From positions 558,001-622,000 of the forward strand of contig JAPFFF010000010.1 of assembly GCA_039105265.1 (NCBI GenBank): 64,000 bases of DNA. The letters run 5' to 3'. The notes under the pieces were generated by a model. That model saw only the letters and a program-made list of their open reading frames with translations, made no database searches and was not told where the DNA came from. Shown here piece by piece: positions 15,054-25,900 of the stretch (the first letter of the stretch is position 1; each line of letters begins with the position of its first letter). The DNA is from Tritrichomonas musculus. Taxonomy: Eukaryota; Parabasalia; Tritrichomonadida; Tritrichomonadidae. A program made the translations under genes and the position numbers.

Positions 15054-15632
15054 ATGGTATCGAAAAAAAACAATCCAGGAAAAAACGCTAGACGTGCAAG
15101 GAATATAAAATTCGCAACAGGACCACCACCAACAACAACCTCAGCGAAGACATTATCTGATATCAAAATCAAAAAATCAACAGCAAAGGTATTAAATCAA
15201 GCAGGAGAAGCAATGCAAGCAGCAGCTGATGTAGTAGAAGCAACAGCAGCTCCAGCTCCAAAGACACCAAGAAAATATTTAGATCTACCTGCTTATGATT
15301 GGTCACATGTTAATTTAAAAGATTTACAAGATTTTGCGAGAAAAGAAGGAATCCATTTTTCACCTGATGATACAAAAGAAACATTACAAGCAATTCTTGC
15401 ACGTTGGGCAGAAACAGGATATAAAAATAAAAGAAAAACATCAAATAAACCAAGACAACCAAGGAAAAAACCGAATGGAACAAGAAAACCACGAGAAAGA
15501 CATTATGGACCTCGATTACCAAGAAAAACAAGATCAGATAAAGGACAAAAGAAAGGAGAATTGAAAAAAGATGGAACACCTAGAAAGAAACCAGGACCAC
15601 AAAAAGGATATAAAAGAAGAACAAAGAATTAA
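15054..15632 (+). CDS. Basic SAP-like DNA-binding protein, 192 aa
   Basis: The N-terminus is basic (KKNNPGKNARRARN), followed by a Thr/Ala/Pro-rich stretch, a SAP-like helix-turn-helix at about residues 80-120 (VNLKDLQDFARKEGIHFSP, then ETLQAILARW) and a long Lys/Arg/Pro/Gly tail. SAP motifs bind DNA, and the tail could condense it. The gene sits in a rightward run of basic proteins (14739, 15054, 15673) between the replication and structural genes, which fits a virion core or genome-organising role. I infer this from composition and context; no enzyme motif is present. Confidence 0.65.
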   Translation: MVSKKNNPGKNARRARNIKFATGPPPTTTSAKTLSDIKIKKSTAKVLNQAGEAMQAAADVVEATAAPAPKTPRKYLDLPAYDWSHVNLKDLQDFARKEGIHFSPDDTKETLQAILARWAETGYKNKRKTSNKPRQPRKKPNGTRKPRERHYGPRLPRKTRSDKGQKKGELKKDGTPRKKPGPQKGYKRRTKN

Positions 15633-15672
15633 ATTTAAAAATTGAAATTCGATATTATTTTTGTAAGTAAAA

Positions 15673-17217
15673 ATGTCAAAAAAAGTGAATACAACACGAT
15701 CAAATACAACATCAGAAGCGAAAAAATTAATGAAACAAATATCAAATGCCAAAATGAGAACAGATGTTGGAAAAGGAGATAGTTATTCTTTTACTGATGA
15801 TAGATATTATAGAATCAAAACAGTTGATAATTTGGTTCATGTAATCAAAGGAGTTCATGAATATGTTTTTACTCCAAGAGAATGGGCAAAAAGGAAAAAA
15901 GGAACAAAAATTGTAGCTCAAGAAGTCAAAAAAGCTCATTCTGATGACCTGAATGCAGCATTAGCTTGGAAACGAAAAAAGAAAGCAGGAGAGAAAAAAC
16001 AAGAGAAGATGGAATGGGTACTCAAAGGAGGAATTCCACCACAGTTACAGTCGAAAGAAAATGAGCCAAAGCCAAAAAAGGCGAAAGAAAATGAGCCAAA
16101 GCCAAAAAAGGCGAAAGAAAATGAGCCAAAGCCAAAAAAGGCGAAAGAAAATGAGCCAAAGCCAAAAAGAACAAGAGCAAATGTTCCTAGAGTAAAAGAT
16201 TATGTTGATGCGAAAGAGAAGAAAAGATTAGATAAAATATATAAAATGATAGCAAAATATGGTGAAATACCAAAAGCTAAAAGAATAGAAAAATTACAAA
16301 AATTAGGATATAAAGTAGATAACAATACAGATGACGAAAAATTAAATATCTGGTTACATGAAGCAGATTGTATTCAAAAAGGTCGATATCAATATTTATC
16401 TTATGGAACTTTATTTAATGCAATCAATTCTATAGACTTAGAAGATGTTGAGCTCAATCCAATTCCAGCAGATGCAACAAGAATGGATTTAGCCCAAACA
16501 ATGAAAGATATAGCAAAAGGTAAATTTGGGAAAAAATCAAAAAAGACGAAGACAAGAGCAAATGTTCCTAGAGCAAAAGATTTTGTTGAAGCGAAAGAGA
16601 AGAAACAAACAAAAAAGAATTCTCAAAAATGGGACTCATTGAGTAAAAATGATTTGTTTGATTTATTGAATCAAAATGGATATTTTGTCAATTTTAATTT
16701 ATCGAAACAAGAATTAATTAAGCAATGTAAAGATAATGGAATAACCATGCCAAAACAAAAACAACAGAGAAAACCAAAACCGAAAAAGGCGAAAGATAGT
16801 GAGCCAAAACCGAAAAAACCGCTATCTGAAGCAAAACAAAGAAATCAAGAATTGAGAGAAAAATATAAAGGAATTAAAATTGATAGTCTTCGAAGATTGT
16901 TAAGAAGAAATGGGATTGATTTTAATGAAACAATGAAAAGAAAAGATATTATTGAATTAATAGAATCAAATAATCTTCAATATAAAAAGAGAGAAAGAAA
17001 ACAAAAACCAATAACTGAAACAAATGTGGCAGTAGGAACACCCATTCCTCCTCCACCTCCACCGCCAGTGAGCGTTAGCGAACCTGTGCAACCACCAATA
17101 ACAGAAACAAATGATGCAGTCGGTACTCAAACTCAAAGACCTTCATTATCTAATCGATCACAATATGCTCAAACAATGGTGAAAAGATTAAATGAGCAAA
17201 AAAAAACTCTAACGTAG
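15673..17217 (+). CDS. Basic protein with repeated SAP/HeH-like motifs, 514 aa, frame-disrupted at 3' end
   Basis: This Lys-rich protein carries four perfect or near-perfect 30-bp repeats (16051-16170) encoding AKENEPKPKK units. Around them are at least three SAP/HeH-like helix pairs: RIEKLQKLGYKVDNNTDDEKL (about 197-217, shown in part), SKNDLFDLLNQNGYFV with SKQELIKQCKDNGI (about 317-360), and SLRRLLRRNGIDFN with RKDIIELIES (about 402-430). A proline-rich stretch (PPPPPPPVSVSE) follows. Such proteins fit DNA condensation or tethering. The frame stops right after a run of nine A; the -1 frame continues open to 17729 with the same composition, so this is probably the larger part of a roughly 685-residue protein. 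Confidence 0.7.
   Translation: MSKKVNTTRSNTTSEAKKLMKQISNAKMRTDVGKGDSYSFTDDRYYRIKTVDNLVHVIKGVHEYVFTPREWAKRKKGTKIVAQEVKKAHSDDLNAALAWKRKKKAGEKKQEKMEWVLKGGIPPQLQSKENEPKPKKAKENEPKPKKAKENEPKPKKAKENEPKPKRTRANVPRVKDYVDAKEKKRLDKIYKMIAKYGEIPKAKRIEKLQKLGYKVDNNTDDEKLNIWLHEADCIQKGRYQYLSYGTLFNAINSIDLEDVELNPIPADATRMDLAQTMKDIAKGKFGKKSKKTKTRANVPRAKDFVEAKEKKQTKKNSQKWDSLSKNDLFDLLNQNGYFVNFNLSKQELIKQCKDNGITMPKQKQQRKPKPKKAKDSEPKPKKPLSEAKQRNQELREKYKGIKIDSLRRLLRRNGIDFNETMKRKDIIELIESNNLQYKKRERKQKPITETNVAVGTPIPPPPPPPVSVSEPVQPPITETNDAVGTQTQRPSLSNRSQYAQTMVKRLNEQKKTLT
16051..16170 (+). repeat. Four tandem 30-bp coding repeats
   Basis: Units begin at 16051, 16081, 16111 and 16141, each encoding a KENEPKPKK-type decapeptide. 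The central units are identical at DNA level, so the expansion looks recent. Confidence 0.85.
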
Positions 17218-17729
17218 TTCATGTAAATCTTCCAATACAAAAACCAGAACCAAAACAAAAACAAAAACAAGTTATTACAACTCTTCCAAATATTGAGAAA
17301 TTCAAACAAAATATTATTCAAGATTCAATAAAACCAACAAAAACGGTTCAAAAAGAGTCACCGTTAAGAACTCAATATGATGATAATCCTGAATTTTATG
17401 ATAATTATTTTGATAATCCACAATCTGATTTTGAAGATAATTATTTTGATAATCCACCATCTGAATTACCAAAACAAGAACCAATAGTCGAAATTGATTA
17501 TAATTATGTTCCAATTGAAGATGATCTGAGAATAACCAATTCAAATCAACCAAAACAAAAACAAAAACCAAAACAAAAAGGAAAATGGAGGTCCAAAGAT
17601 GAGATATATAATGAGATGGTCAAGAAATTAGAAAGGAAAGGAATTCCAATTCCTGAAGGTGCAACTATCAAACAATTAAAAGATTTAGATAAAACGGTTA
17701 AAGGGCAATCTGGTCGACCAAAAAAATAA
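17206..17729 (+). CDS. -1 frame continuation of the 15673 gene
   Basis: After the A9 run near 17198-17206 the -1 frame is open for about 170 codons and ends in TAA at 17727-17729, immediately followed by the ATG of the next gene. The sequence reads as protein of the same kind: KQKQKQ-rich linkers, acidic/aromatic repeats (FYDNYFDNP, FEDNYFDNP), then a basic helix (KGKWRSKDEIYNEMVKKL) and a LKDLDK SAP-like end. No ATG-started frame fills this space. It may be reached by -1 slippage on the A run, or one A may be missing from this copy or from the assembly. Confidence 0.6.
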
Positions 17730-17966
17730 ATGAAAGGTCAACGATATGTACACAAGTCAAAGTGGAAAATAATTTGGGTTATTGACGATGATGGTTCTAG
17801 AAAACCGTTTCTTCTTGATGAAAAAGGTTCATTGGCATTGATGTATTTTCCAAAGAATGAAAATAGAAATCTTCGAAAAGAAATACAAAAAATTTATCCC
17901 AAAAAAACACTTCATCCAATTGGACCAATTCGATTTCATGATTTTAGAAATCAAGATAAAGGTTGA
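17730..17966 (+). CDS. Unrecognised 78-aa protein
   Basis: The ATG follows the TAA of the preceding frame with no gap, so the pair is transcribed as a unit or is a very tight junction. The product looks like a small beta-rich domain (KWKIIWVIDDDGSRKPFLLD, then GSLALMYFP) with a basic helix (NRNLRKEIQKIYPKKT) and a final FHDFRNQDKG. No cysteine or metal motif is present and I do not recognise it. Its 3' end overlaps a 36-codon gene on the other strand by 16 bp. Confidence 0.55.
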   Translation: MKGQRYVHKSKWKIIWVIDDDGSRKPFLLDEKGSLALMYFPKNENRNLRKEIQKIYPKKTLHPIGPIRFHDFRNQDKG

Positions 17967-18061
17967 AATATTGGCTTATTGAAAATATTTGGATCTTTTC
18001 TTGGATTTAATAAGACTGCTGGTTTAGCACTAATTTTTTTATTAAAACTTCCAAATGCCAT
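17951..18061 (-). CDS. Short basic peptide gene starting MAFGS, 36 aa
   Basis: ATG at 18061, TGA at 17953-17951. The peptide begins MAFGSFNKKISAK and ends in NIFNKPIFQPLS. Its first eleven residues closely match those of the 93-aa protein at 30360 (MAFGSWIKKIG), which suggests a common processing or targeting signal. It fills most of a gap that would otherwise be the largest in this part of the element and is divergent to the next gene. Peptides of this size and charge occur in adenovirus-like virions (mu/pX), but that is inference; the frame could also be chance. Confidence 0.4.
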   Translation of the reverse strand: MAFGSFNKKISAKPAVLLNPRKDPNIFNKPIFQPLS

Positions 18062-18086
18062 TCTTTTTATTTATTTTTAAAAAAAA

Positions 18087-18352
18087 ATGACTTTATCATT
18101 ACCAAAAGCTTTAAAGGACGATAGACAAGAATTAAGACATTTATTTAGTGAAATCAAAAGTGAATTATTTGATACATTTATGAATACAGATAGTTTTACT
18201 GAATCTTGTGAATGTATGAATATTTCAAAAATATAAGTGTTATAGAAAAAGAAATAGAAACAGATTTTAATGAACTTGAAGATATTATATTTAGGATGAA
18301 ACAAACATTAGATCGCACATTAGTCATCAAAAAGTATTTTCAAATTTCATAA
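18087..18352 (+). pseudogene. Small helical gene split by a frame shift
   Basis: The ATG at 18087 opens 49 codons to TAA at 18236 (MTLSLPKALKDDRQELRHLF at the start). The -1 frame then continues without stop through an obviously helical stretch (EKEIETDFNELEDIIF, MKQTLDRTL) to TAA at 18350-18352. The break follows a run of five A just before the first stop. This is either an assembly error, a recent mutation, or a slippage site, though the run is short for slippage. Read through, it would be a coiled-coil protein of about 88 residues. Confidence 0.5.
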
Positions 18353-18372
18353 ATTTTTTCAGAAACTCAAAA

Positions 18373-18906
18373 ATGATTAAGAAAAGAGCAGCGAATGCAG
18401 GAGTAAATGCTAATATTTCGTTAGAGCCTTCAGCAGCTAGTCAAAGTACAAACAACTTAACAAATAATATAATAATTAATAAAAGAGATGATGGGAAAGA
18501 AGATATTGTTATAACTCGTGAAATTGAATTACCTGATATCAAAAATATTGAAATTGAAAAAGATGTTAAATATTTAATTTTAGAAACATATGCAAAAATA
18601 TTATTAGATCAAGATAAAGCTTTAATTTCGAATTTAATATCTAAAAATTGTATTATTATACCAATTGCAAGTTTACAAGAAATAATCAAAACAATATTAG
18701 GTAAAAATTGTTCATCTGTAGAAATTTATATTGATGAAGATATTAAATGTTGTGCATCTAAAGCATCACCTATTCGAAAAATTGAAGCAATAAAAATAAT
18801 TAATGAAGATGGTGAAATGGTAACAGATTTCAAACAAGTTTATAACAAAGAATTTAATGATTTAGTTAATGTTTATCATCTTTGTTTGAAATATGTTGTT
18901 GTATAA
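18373..18906 (+). CDS. Unrecognised 177-aa protein
   Basis: The first 45 residues are polar and Asn/Ser-rich. From about residue 50 the protein looks globular with alternating strands and helices (DIVITREIELPDIKNIEI, KYLILETYAKILLDQDKAL, IIPIASLQEIIKTILG) and several cysteines (ISKNC, GKNC, KCCASK). It could be a small structural or assembly protein. It is the last rightward gene before the long leftward late block and converges with the fibre gene at 18917 across 10 bp. No family is recognised. Confidence 0.65.
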   Translation: MIKKRAANAGVNANISLEPSAASQSTNNLTNNIIINKRDDGKEDIVITREIELPDIKNIEIEKDVKYLILETYAKILLDQDKALISNLISKNCIIIPIASLQEIIKTILGKNCSSVEIYIDEDIKCCASKASPIRKIEAIKIINEDGEMVTDFKQVYNKEFNDLVNVYHLCLKYVVV

Positions 18907-18916
18907 GATCGAACTT

Positions 18917-21900
18917 TTATTGATACACATTCCATTTCAATTGCTTAATGTAAATCTGTCTGTCTAGATATTGATCTAAATTCATTCTTACATTAAAGTC
19001 ATATTTATCATCTGTAGCTTGATATTGAACAACTTTTACTTTCTTTGATCCATATATTTCATCGAGTAAAGCAATCTTTGATCCGTGGAGAATTCTCACA
19101 AAATGTTTTTCACCACTCTTCTCTTTAAATATTATTAACAATTCATATGCATCAGAATCGAACTCGACACTAATCGTTAAAATATTTTTGTGTGAATCAT
19201 AATTGATTCCTGTTAATTCATCAATCCATTGAATATCACAATCAACAAAGCCAGAATAAAATATTTTCCATTCATTTTCTTCATCTTTATGATTCTTGAA
19301 TGAAACAAAGAAGTCCATAAATAATCCAAGAACATCTTCAACAGGATATTTTTCATTTGATCTAACAACTTTGAAATATTTAATATCAGAATAACCATTT
19401 ATGTCTTCCATATAATCATCAACAGACGAACTAATATTTCCAAATCCATCAAAGGTACAATAAACTTTTGAAACATTATTTCTATATTTTTCATCATAAA
19501 CAGTTTCAATGGTTAAATCTTTCACGATTCTATATTTAAATTCTCCAACTTTTGAAAAAATGATGAATGTTCCAGAGTTTGAATAAAAGTTCAATAGCAA
19601 TACAATGCAAAATTCACCATCAGCAGAATCATATTGAAAAATCATATATTTGTCATCATAATTCCTTGGAATAAATTTAAATCTGAGTTCAAATTCTCCA
19701 TTAACAAAATAGAAATAACCAATATATGTTTTTGGATTATCAGAAATATTCTTATATCTATCATTTTTGATGAATTCAACCAAAGCATTCTCAAAAGTTT
19801 TCTCTAAATCGATTCGATTATCTGTTTTCAAAACTATTTCATCTTGTTTAATTATTTTTTCCGCTAGTTTTAATTTGGTATCTAATTCTCCTGTTTCACT
19901 TTCGATAAAAAAGCGCCAATCATTGCTCTCATTTGGATAATAATTTATGTTATAAGTTGTTCCATCAATTTCTATACTGTAATAAATATCGGAATTCTCA
20001 GGTACATTTTCATTATAATCAAACAGAAAATCAAAATTCTTGACCACACCAGCATCAGTAATCGTTCCAACAAGACGAGTTCCCCTAGTCATTTTTATTT
20101 TGGCTTCCCACCTTCCTGAACTATCTCGGACATTTTCAAAAGGCACATCGACAGCATCTTTATATATTAAATCCTTTTTCTCTCGATATTTGGAGACGTC
20201 TTTCTTCAAGGCATATTGATCCAGATCGTCGATTGTCGCATAATCATCAGGAATTTCAGGGATTTCACTTTTCAAAGCATATTTTGCATCCGCTTCTTCT
20301 TTCGTATATAATTCTTCAATATTTGGTTTCTTAGCTAATTCTTGTTGAATAGTTTCTAAAGCAGTATTTACTTCGTCAGTTGTTGGATATTCAAGACTCA
20401 ACATTGCAACATCATTTTGATGACTATTTACTGCTAATGCATTTATTTTTTCATCTAAAGCTTCAATATCAGATAGAAAAGCAATATCAGCTGGAGTTTT
20501 CTCAACTAAAAGTCTAATAAATGTATTCTTTTCAATAACACAACCAATTAATTTAGCATCTGTATTTTCTCCAGTCAAGGTAATTGTTTTTCCTGATTTA
20601 TCAATCCATGATAAATATTTTGTACGATATTCTTCAGATTTTGGAAGACCTTCAATTGTGATGCTATCTATTGTTGTTGTTGTATCAACTCCTTTATAAT
20701 CAGTTATTGTACCTTGTTCAATTTTGATATAAACTCGTTTTTGACCTTCAGAGGTGAATAATTTAAATACACAAATACCATTTTTTAATTCTTCTTCTGC
20801 AGTTAAAATTATTGGAACATCCATTTCATTAACTTTGATAACTATATCAATTGTATCCATTCTTGTTAGTTCACTTCTGGAAATATAATCACTTTCAATT
20901 TCCTCAATTTTATCTACAATTTTCAATAAAGGTTTCTTCATTGAATCTCTAAATGAATAACATAATTGTTTTCCACCACCTACTGTTAAAATTTGTTCTT
21001 CTTCTTTTTCATCAAATATTGGAATTGTTGTTGCACCAGATTCACACCAATTTCTTACACCAGATAATGAAACTCCATCACTTCTTGATAAATCTGCTAA
21101 TTCCATTTCTGCATTTGATTCTACCCAAGCTTTCCACATATTACTTACAACACCAGAAATACTTTTTATACCAAATGATATACCTTTTGCACTAAAACCT
21201 ATCAAACCAGCTACCATTTGAATATTTTGTCTTAATCTAATTTTATCAACATCAGCTTCTAATTTTTCAGTTATTTTTTCAGTTAGAGTCATTCTTGTTT
21301 TTAAATTTTCAACGGATTTATCTAAATTATCAACATCAACAGAAACAACATCAATCGTATTTGAAACTAAATTTAAATCTGATCTCATTGTTGTAATATT
21401 GTCAGCTGTAATAATTTTTGATGAAGTTATGTTGTAATCAGTATATAAAGTAGTTGCTGCATTTGGATTTGGACTCACTTCATAATATTGTTGATTAATT
21501 ATATATTCAAATGGATTAGTATTTTTATCCCAATTAATTTCTTCAATTGGATCTACTAAATCTTTTCTTAAATATAATACTAAATCTTGATTCTCAATTC
21601 CATGTCGAGATGAATAATCATAAGTTAATTTTTCAATTGTATCTAAATCACCTTTTAAACTCATATAATTTTTATCATAATCAGCAGTACCTGTATACAA
21701 ATTTTCAGGAATAAAACTTAATCGATTATTATATTTTGGAGAATCAATTTTGAAATCTAAATATACTCTTTCCCAATTTGAAAAATTCAAACTATCTTTT
21801 TTCGTTGAATAACCATTAATATAAGCATGAACCGAAGCACAATTATAAATAACATCACCTTCTAAATATTTTGGTAACCAAACTTCAACATCAAAATTTA

Positions 21901-22918
21901 AACCATATTTATCACCTTTTTCGATTGTACCATCTTTTAATAATACTTTCGATTCAATATCCCAAATTCTTTTTAATTTTTCAAAGATGTTTGTTTCCCA
22001 TTCGTTCTGATTAGTACCTACCAAAATATTTATTGGAGTTCTTTTAATCATAATTAACGCTCCATCTCTTTCTTGATATTTTGTTTGACTTTTACCTGAT
22101 TCTTGTTCATTTCTTTTATTTATAATTTTACCATTTATTCGACCTTTAATATTATTCCCAGTCCATCTTCCATTACTATAAATATAAGTCCAAATATTTC
22201 CAAAACAATGTTCTTTAAATTCAAATTTTAAACCGTCAGGAATACTATAATCAGTAGGAATTGTCCATTTCATTGTATATACATCAATATTATCAGTCAA
22301 TGTTTCTTCGGTTATGACACTTGGTTTGTATAAATATAAGTTATCAGATTCATGTAATTTCAAACTATTTCTAGAATCTATGATATCACATTTGATGGAA
22401 GGTAATGTTGATTTCAAATGTGTTAATGGTAATTGATAAATAATACTAATTTCACCATTAATGTACAAAGATTTCAAATCAAGATTTAAATTCTTATCAA
22501 CAGCTAAAAAAGGATATTGAGAATTATGTTCATTAATATTAACTTTATTATCTTCAACTATAAAAATTCCTGGACATACAAAATGCTTATTAATAATGTA
22601 AATTGATAATTGATGAATATAATTTCCTTCAATATCGATAAAAACATTTTTTCTTAAATTTATTTTAAACACTTCAGTCTTTTCATCGATTTGTAATAAT
22701 TTTGTGATATCTTCTTGGTTCATGTCAATATTTAATCTTTTCATAACATTAGTATCAAAATTAAATTCATCTTCAGTTAATGCATCTCTAGTCACATGAT
22801 AATCAGAAAAACCTTCAACAGTTTCAAACTCATTCGATTTTGATGTTAACAATTGAGAACCTAAATATGTTTTACCATCTACTTTAAATTGAATATCGCC
22901 CTTAAATTTAGTCAGCAT
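18917..22918 (-). CDS. Giant fibre/spike-like structural protein, 1333 aa
   Basis: I start at the ATG at 22918; the frame runs 36 bp further only to a TTG. The N-terminal 480 residues look beta-rich. Around residues 515-570 is a coiled coil (VSVDVDNLDKSVENLKTRM, LTEKITEKLEADVDKIR) followed by a Gly/Ala-rich hydrophobic stretch (VAGLIGFSAKGISFGIKS). At about 840-905 is a segment typical of phage tail-fibre coils (YTKEEADAKYALKSEIPEI, YATIDDLDQYALKK). The C-terminal 430 residues are again beta-rich, a plausible receptor-binding head. I infer a trimeric fibre or spike. It follows the second fibre-like gene by 28 bp in the leftward late block. Confidence 0.65.
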   Translation of the reverse strand: MLTKFKGDIQFKVDGKTYLGSQLLTSKSNEFETVEGFSDYHVTRDALTEDEFNFDTNVMKRLNIDMNQEDITKLLQIDEKTEVFKINLRKNVFIDIEGNYIHQLSIYIINKHFVCPGIFIVEDNKVNINEHNSQYPFLAVDKNLNLDLKSLYINGEISIIYQLPLTHLKSTLPSIKCDIIDSRNSLKLHESDNLYLYKPSVITEETLTDNIDVYTMKWTIPTDYSIPDGLKFEFKEHCFGNIWTYIYSNGRWTGNNIKGRINGKIINKRNEQESGKSQTKYQERDGALIMIKRTPINILVGTNQNEWETNIFEKLKRIWDIESKVLLKDGTIEKGDKYGLNFDVEVWLPKYLEGDVIYNCASVHAYINGYSTKKDSLNFSNWERVYLDFKIDSPKYNNRLSFIPENLYTGTADYDKNYMSLKGDLDTIEKLTYDYSSRHGIENQDLVLYLRKDLVDPIEEINWDKNTNPFEYIINQQYYEVSPNPNAATTLYTDYNITSSKIITADNITTMRSDLNLVSNTIDVVSVDVDNLDKSVENLKTRMTLTEKITEKLEADVDKIRLRQNIQMVAGLIGFSAKGISFGIKSISGVVSNMWKAWVESNAEMELADLSRSDGVSLSGVRNWCESGATTIPIFDEKEEEQILTVGGGKQLCYSFRDSMKKPLLKIVDKIEEIESDYISRSELTRMDTIDIVIKVNEMDVPIILTAEEELKNGICVFKLFTSEGQKRVYIKIEQGTITDYKGVDTTTTIDSITIEGLPKSEEYRTKYLSWIDKSGKTITLTGENTDAKLIGCVIEKNTFIRLLVEKTPADIAFLSDIEALDEKINALAVNSHQNDVAMLSLEYPTTDEVNTALETIQQELAKKPNIEELYTKEEADAKYALKSEIPEIPDDYATIDDLDQYALKKDVSKYREKKDLIYKDAVDVPFENVRDSSGRWEAKIKMTRGTRLVGTITDAGVVKNFDFLFDYNENVPENSDIYYSIEIDGTTYNINYYPNESNDWRFFIESETGELDTKLKLAEKIIKQDEIVLKTDNRIDLEKTFENALVEFIKNDRYKNISDNPKTYIGYFYFVNGEFELRFKFIPRNYDDKYMIFQYDSADGEFCIVLLLNFYSNSGTFIIFSKVGEFKYRIVKDLTIETVYDEKYRNNVSKVYCTFDGFGNISSSVDDYMEDINGYSDIKYFKVVRSNEKYPVEDVLGLFMDFFVSFKNHKDEENEWKIFYSGFVDCDIQWIDELTGINYDSHKNILTISVEFDSDAYELLIIFKEKSGEKHFVRILHGSKIALLDEIYGSKKVKVVQYQATDDKYDFNVRMNLDQYLDRQIYIKQLKWNVYQ

Positions 22919-22946
22919 TTTTTTACATTTGCAACAAAAATAAGAT

Positions 22947-25900
22947 TTACTCAATTGTGGAACATTTTTCTTCTAATAACTGAATTCTACTATCATAAAA
23001 TTTATCACATTCAATATTTTTAGTTTTATCTTCTAAGATCTTAATTCGATTCTCAGTTGTCAAATTTTCAAACGTTAGATCAGTTTCAATATTTTTACAT
23101 TTACGTTCCAAAGCAGTTAATTTGTCATCTGATACTGTTCCACTACCTCCACATTGACATTGATTCTCTTCTAATCGAGATAAATCTTCTGAAAGACCAG
23201 CACAAAATGACCAAATCTCTTTGATTCCTTGATTTAACCATTTTAATTGATCTAGTTCTTCGTCTTGCCATTTCTTTAATTTTTCTTCCAATGTTAATAC
23301 AACTGGTTTTTCCTCATTTAATGCCAATGTTTGAGCTTTATTATTTATGACAAAACCTTCTTTATTTCGATATTCTTGACTCTCAGTAGTATCAGCAGAA
23401 AATACATTTCCAATTTGATCAACATTTGATTCTAAGGTTGATACCCTTTCAGTATAATTTTTCATTGTATTTTCTAAATTTGTTATTCTAGTTAATGTAT
23501 CAAAATCTATAGAACCTCCTGATGATGATGAACCAAGAGTGGCCAAATAATTTTTGAAATTCTCATTTGCAGGTAATTGATAATATACAATAATTCGATT
23601 ATCTAATTCAATATCAGGTTCTATATTTTCTTCTTGATCTTCCCAAAAATTCAAATCATTTTCATCTTCTAACATTTTTAAATTAAATGTACCAATTATT
23701 TGAATCATTACTTTATCAACATTTGCATCTTTTGTTATTGAATATGTATATAATTTTGATGACAAATTTGATTCAATTTGATTAGAACTAATTTGAACAT
23801 CAAATACTAAATCAATATTTGATAATGCATAACCTAATTTAGTTATATCTCTTTCTCTTTCGAAAACATGAATTATTAAATGATCAGCATGATAATGATC
23901 AATTCCTTTTAATTCAATATTTAAGATCGTATTTGAATTAGAATCAATTGAATAAGTACAAGTTTTAAATGCATGTCTACCATGATCGTCAAATATTTCA
24001 GAACCATGTTGTTCAAAATTAACAAAACCATAAGCAGCTAATTCTTGAGGTTTTAAAGGTTTTAACGGAATTGAGTTTTTCATTGATTCTGCAAATATTG
24101 AATTTCTAAATATTAATCCTAATTGTTTATTTGTCAGATGATTATTTTCTAAATCTTGATCAGTTTCATTTAAAGCATTATAAGTAAGATTAATATAATC
24201 AAAAATTCGATCAATAATTTGATGTTCAGCTTCTCGTTCTGCATTCATTTTGTCTAAATCTATTTCATCAAAAACTTCAGAATCTGTTTGGGGTTGAACT
24301 GATCGAAACGTTGTTCCTTTCTTTTTGTTTTTTCCAATTTGAGCTGTATCAACAACTTTTTGAGTATAATAATTATCAACAATTTGTTGATTTGTCCATT
24401 GATGAATCGCCGTAAAAGCGGATGATGTCAATACGATATATTTATTATCGGCTCTTTTGTACCGAATTGCCCAACCTTTTGGAAAATAAACTAAATCATT
24501 ACAGGTTAGAGTTGTTTGTTTTGTCGCCGCAACATCACCGTCCTCATCTTTTTCTTCCCAATCAAGAGTTTCAATAGTAAAATGTTTTAATTTTTCAAGG
24601 ACTTCTTGATCAATTGATGGTAAACCTGATATTTGACGATAAACATCAAGTGTTTTTGATTTATCATTTGAACCATCACCAATCAAAATACCTTTTGGAA
24701 AATAAGATTGAATATTCACTTCTAATCGTTTTGTTGATGTATCTTCACCTGGTAATTGAATTTCTTTTTTTTCAACATCGTCTAAATCAACTATTTTGTG
24801 ACAAATTTCTGAAACTGTTTTTGATAGTTTTGTCGCTGATCCATTCTTAATTTGTTCCTCTGTTGTTCCTTTGGGAAAATAATATAACGGAAATGATGGT
24901 CTTGTAGTTCCATCATCATAAAAATTCGATAAGCAATTAATAATTTTATGTGAATGAACATGTCTAGAATTACCGGAATTGTAGAATAAGACGAGACCGT
25001 TGAACCTTGAAATTTGTCTTGGATAAATATATTCTTCTTTTTTGACCTTGCCCTCTGAAGATACTTCTCTTTCGAATGTTAAATCATTCATAAAATGAGT
25101 TATTGAATCTGTTAATTTTGGAATTGATTTCAAAGCAGAATGTAACTCAATTATATTTTTTGATGACGTGGAACCGTCAAGAACATAGGCACTGTGGAGA
25201 AAGAGTGGCTTGATATCAAAAACCAATTTTGGAAGATCCTCTGTTTCATCAAGAATTGAAAATGATTTTTTTCTCACATCGAATAAATCATTGACTTTCT
25301 GTCCAACTTTATTAGCTGAAACAGTATTTGAACTTATCGTTGGTTTTCCATAATCCGCGGATGGTGTTGATCTCGGATACCATTGTAGCATAAAATTATA
25401 TTTTGCATTTCCTTCGTCGTCTAAATTTTGAAGTTGTGAATAGATTTGGTTTGGAGTTAATGTTTTGTTTTCCTCGGAATGTTGAAAATTAAATTGAACA
25501 GAATTCTGAAAAACACTAGGGTAGGTTTTTGGATAAAGATAAGTGTCATTTTGAATTTTTGGAATGACTGGTTCAATTATGTCTAATCTATTTTTTATTT
25601 GAGTATCAGCATTTTCTCTTGCTGTCGTTTCAGATATTAATGATGTATTCGTATTTGATTTAAATGTATTATAGTCAGTTAGATGATTATTCAAATTTGT
25701 TTCCACAGTTGTGGTTTTTGTTTTATTTTCGTTCAAATCTGTTGTTAGAGTATCAATTTGAGCTTTATTGGCATTAATAGATGTTGTTAAATTTGCTTTG
25801 ATTACATTATCTTTTGTATCCATTGTTCTTTCTAATTCATCTTTATCCGCGGCTTGAATTTGTCCAATATCTTCATAAATATTTTTTAAATTTTTAGTTC

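Noticed and set aside
22919-22954. Cys-rich N-terminal extension (YFCCKCKK) of the 1333-aa protein from a TTG codon
   Set aside because: No ATG supports it; the same DNA is better explained as a leader shared with the neighbouring fibre gene, though a non-ATG start remains possible.
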